From Anaerolineae bacterium (GTDB lineage Bacteria; Chloroflexota; Anaerolineae; Aggregatilineales; Phototrophicaceae): a DNA stretch of 6,627 nt. Positions 5,796-6,627 of this stretch are shown here, piece after piece (within the stretch, counting starts at the first letter, position 1; each line of letters starts with the position of its first letter). Below the pieces are notes generated by a model. It saw nothing but the letters and a program-made list of their open reading frames with translations. It was not told where the DNA came from and searched no databases. Where the stretch lies: contig JAIOHO010000473.1 of the NCBI GenBank assembly GCA_019912905.1, positions 1-6,627 of the forward strand, in the 5' to 3' direction. A program made the position numbers and the translations under genes.

Positions 5796-6395
5796 TTGAA
5801 GCCGTATTTCTTTTATGCCCGTGTGATTGAAAGCCTCGACCTGCCGCCCGTCGAGCGCCATGCCTGCTTTGCCGATCTGCACGCCGAAGCGCTGCGCCCT
5901 TACCTGGACCGCGTGCGCGCCCTCACTGCCGAGGAAGCCCAGTGCCCGGTGAATGTCGGTGACGACTCGCGCACGGTGGCCCAGATCGTCGGGCATATTG
6001 CCGAGTGGGACCGCTTCTCGATGCTGGGAGCGATGGATATTTTGCTGGGCGGCAGGCACCCACGCACCGCCACCGACCTGACGGGTTATATCCGCCTGGA
6101 TGGGCAGGTCATCGATTTTGAAACGGTCGATGAATTTAACGCTTATCAGGCCGAACAGCACAGCGCATGGGCCTGGGACGATCTTCAGGCGCTGGCCCTG
6201 GACACCGCCAGCAGCCTGTATGCGCTGTTTACGCACCCGGACCTGCTGCACGCCGCCCGGCTGGAACGCACCGAGTCGTTCGAGAAACGCCTGGACAACG
6301 GCTACCTGATCGACCGCATCGGCATGGGGTGGGATCTGTGGCTGATGGTGATCGAACATCTGGCGGTGGACCACGTTGACGAGCTGGGTCTGTAA
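5796..6395 (+). CDS. DinB-like / putative metal-dependent four-helix-bundle protein
   Basis: From the TTG at 5796 the product has 199 residues, the usual size for the DinB/YfiT-like superfamily of four-helix-bundle proteins. Family features visible are an N-terminal helix (residues 19-43), the segment TVAQIVGHIAEWD with His67 at the end of the second helix, the middle helix WAWDDLQALALDTASSLYALF, and a C-terminal helix with IEHLAVDHVDEL containing His188 and His193. His67 plus the C-terminal histidines match the three-histidine metal site typical of this superfamily, although the last two are five residues apart rather than the usual four. Known relatives include thiol transferases and many uncharacterised proteins, so the reaction is unknown. 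It has no signal peptide and is probably cytosolic. It lies 11 bases before the permease gene and within the transporter operon, which suggests shared expression rather than a proven shared function. Confidence 0.75.
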   Translation: MKPYFFYARVIESLDLPPVERHACFADLHAEALRPYLDRVRALTAEEAQCPVNVGDDSRTVAQIVGHIAEWDRFSMLGAMDILLGGRHPRTATDLTGYIRLDGQVIDFETVDEFNAYQAEQHSAWAWDDLQALALDTASSLYALFTHPDLLHAARLERTESFEKRLDNGYLIDRIGMGWDLWLMVIEHLAVDHVDELGL

Positions 6396-6397
6396 GC

Positions 6398-6402
6398 GAG
6401 GA
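6398..6402 (+). promoter_or_regulatory. Ribosome binding site of the permease gene
   Basis: GAGGA at 6398-6402 precedes ATG 6407 by four bases, slightly close but normal. It sits within the 11-base gap after the DinB-like stop at 6393-6395, so the two genes are almost certainly on one transcript and may be translationally coupled. Confidence 0.6.
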
Positions 6403-6406
6403 AATC

Positions 6407-6627
6407 ATGCGAGACTATATTATTCGCCGCATCCTGCACGCCGTACCGACGCTGGTCGCCATTTCCATTTTTTCGTTTGTCGTCATTCAACTGCCGCCCG
6501 GCGATTTTCTCACGACCTATGTCGCCAATCTGTCGGCCACCGGCCAGGTGGTGGATGAAGCCGAAGTTGCGGCCCTGCGCGATCGCTACGGGTTAGACCA
6601 GCCGGTCTACGCGCAGTATTTCAAGTG
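6407..6627 (+). CDS. ABC transporter permease, DppB/OppB type (3' truncated by window edge)
   Basis: The first 73 codons are present; the frame is still open at the right edge. The protein is an inner-membrane subunit that forms half of the transport channel for the solute delivered by the upstream binding protein. The N-terminus is typical of the DppB/OppB family: MRDYIIRRIL, a first transmembrane helix at about residues 9-29 containing VPTLVAISIF, then the conserved LPPGDF at 29-34. The segment RYGLDQPVYAQYF at 60-72 leads into the second half of the N-terminal family region. The remaining membrane helices and the EAA loop that contacts the ATPase lie beyond the window. The partner permease (DppC type) and one or two ATPase genes are expected immediately downstream. 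Family assignment is secure; the substrate is not. Confidence 0.93.
   Translation, partial: MRDYIIRRILHAVPTLVAISIFSFVVIQLPPGDFLTTYVANLSATGQVVDEAEVAALRDRYGLDQPVYAQYFK

Noticed and set aside
5688..6374. 228-codon minus-strand open frame opposite the DinB-like gene
   Set aside because: Its composition (Gln-, His-, Val- and Arg-rich) is that of an antisense shadow, and the plus strand has a recognisable helical bundle, a ribosome site and operon spacing.

Overview
The window is a GC-rich bacterial chromosome segment of ordinary metabolic type. The gene content (a LacI regulator, a Tat-exported family-5 solute-binding protein of about 660 residues, a DppB-type permease, a DinB-like protein and a GT2 glycosyltransferase) and the protein style fit an uncultured Chloroflexota/Anaerolineae-like bacterium. 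That placement is inference; no rRNA or marker gene is present. I see no tRNA, rRNA, CRISPR array, insertion sequence or phage gene.

Left part (1-2248): the 3' end of an unrecognised plus-strand gene (stop at 187) meets a minus-strand pair. The pair is an unknown 353-residue, mostly helical protein (TTG start at 2248) followed 15 bases later by a family 2 glycosyltransferase (ends at 248). A strong GC hairpin at 207-236 sits between the converging genes. The pair probably acts in cell-surface or glycoconjugate synthesis.

Middle (2249-2536): a divergent control region. Facing right is a near-consensus sigma-70-type promoter (TTGACA, 17 bases, TACACT), followed directly by an 18-base perfect palindrome with a central CG. 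This is a textbook position and form for a LacI-family operator, so the regulator just downstream probably represses its own operon. Facing left is a weaker extended -10 promoter candidate for the minus-strand pair.

Right part (2537-6627): a plus-strand operon-like array of LacI regulator, Tat-exported family-5 solute-binding protein, DinB-like protein, and the first 73 codons of a DppB-type ABC permease cut by the window edge. The LacI context suggests the transporter imports a sugar or oligosaccharide rather than peptides, but the substrate cannot be read from the sequence. Two perfect inverted repeats (5645-5673 and 5679-5710) fill the gap after the binding-protein gene and may set the ratio of binding protein to permease.

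I did not find a clearly new biological system. The points most worth a second look are the self-operator, the unknown helical partner of the glycosyltransferase, the DinB-like gene inside a transporter operon, and the paired hairpins.
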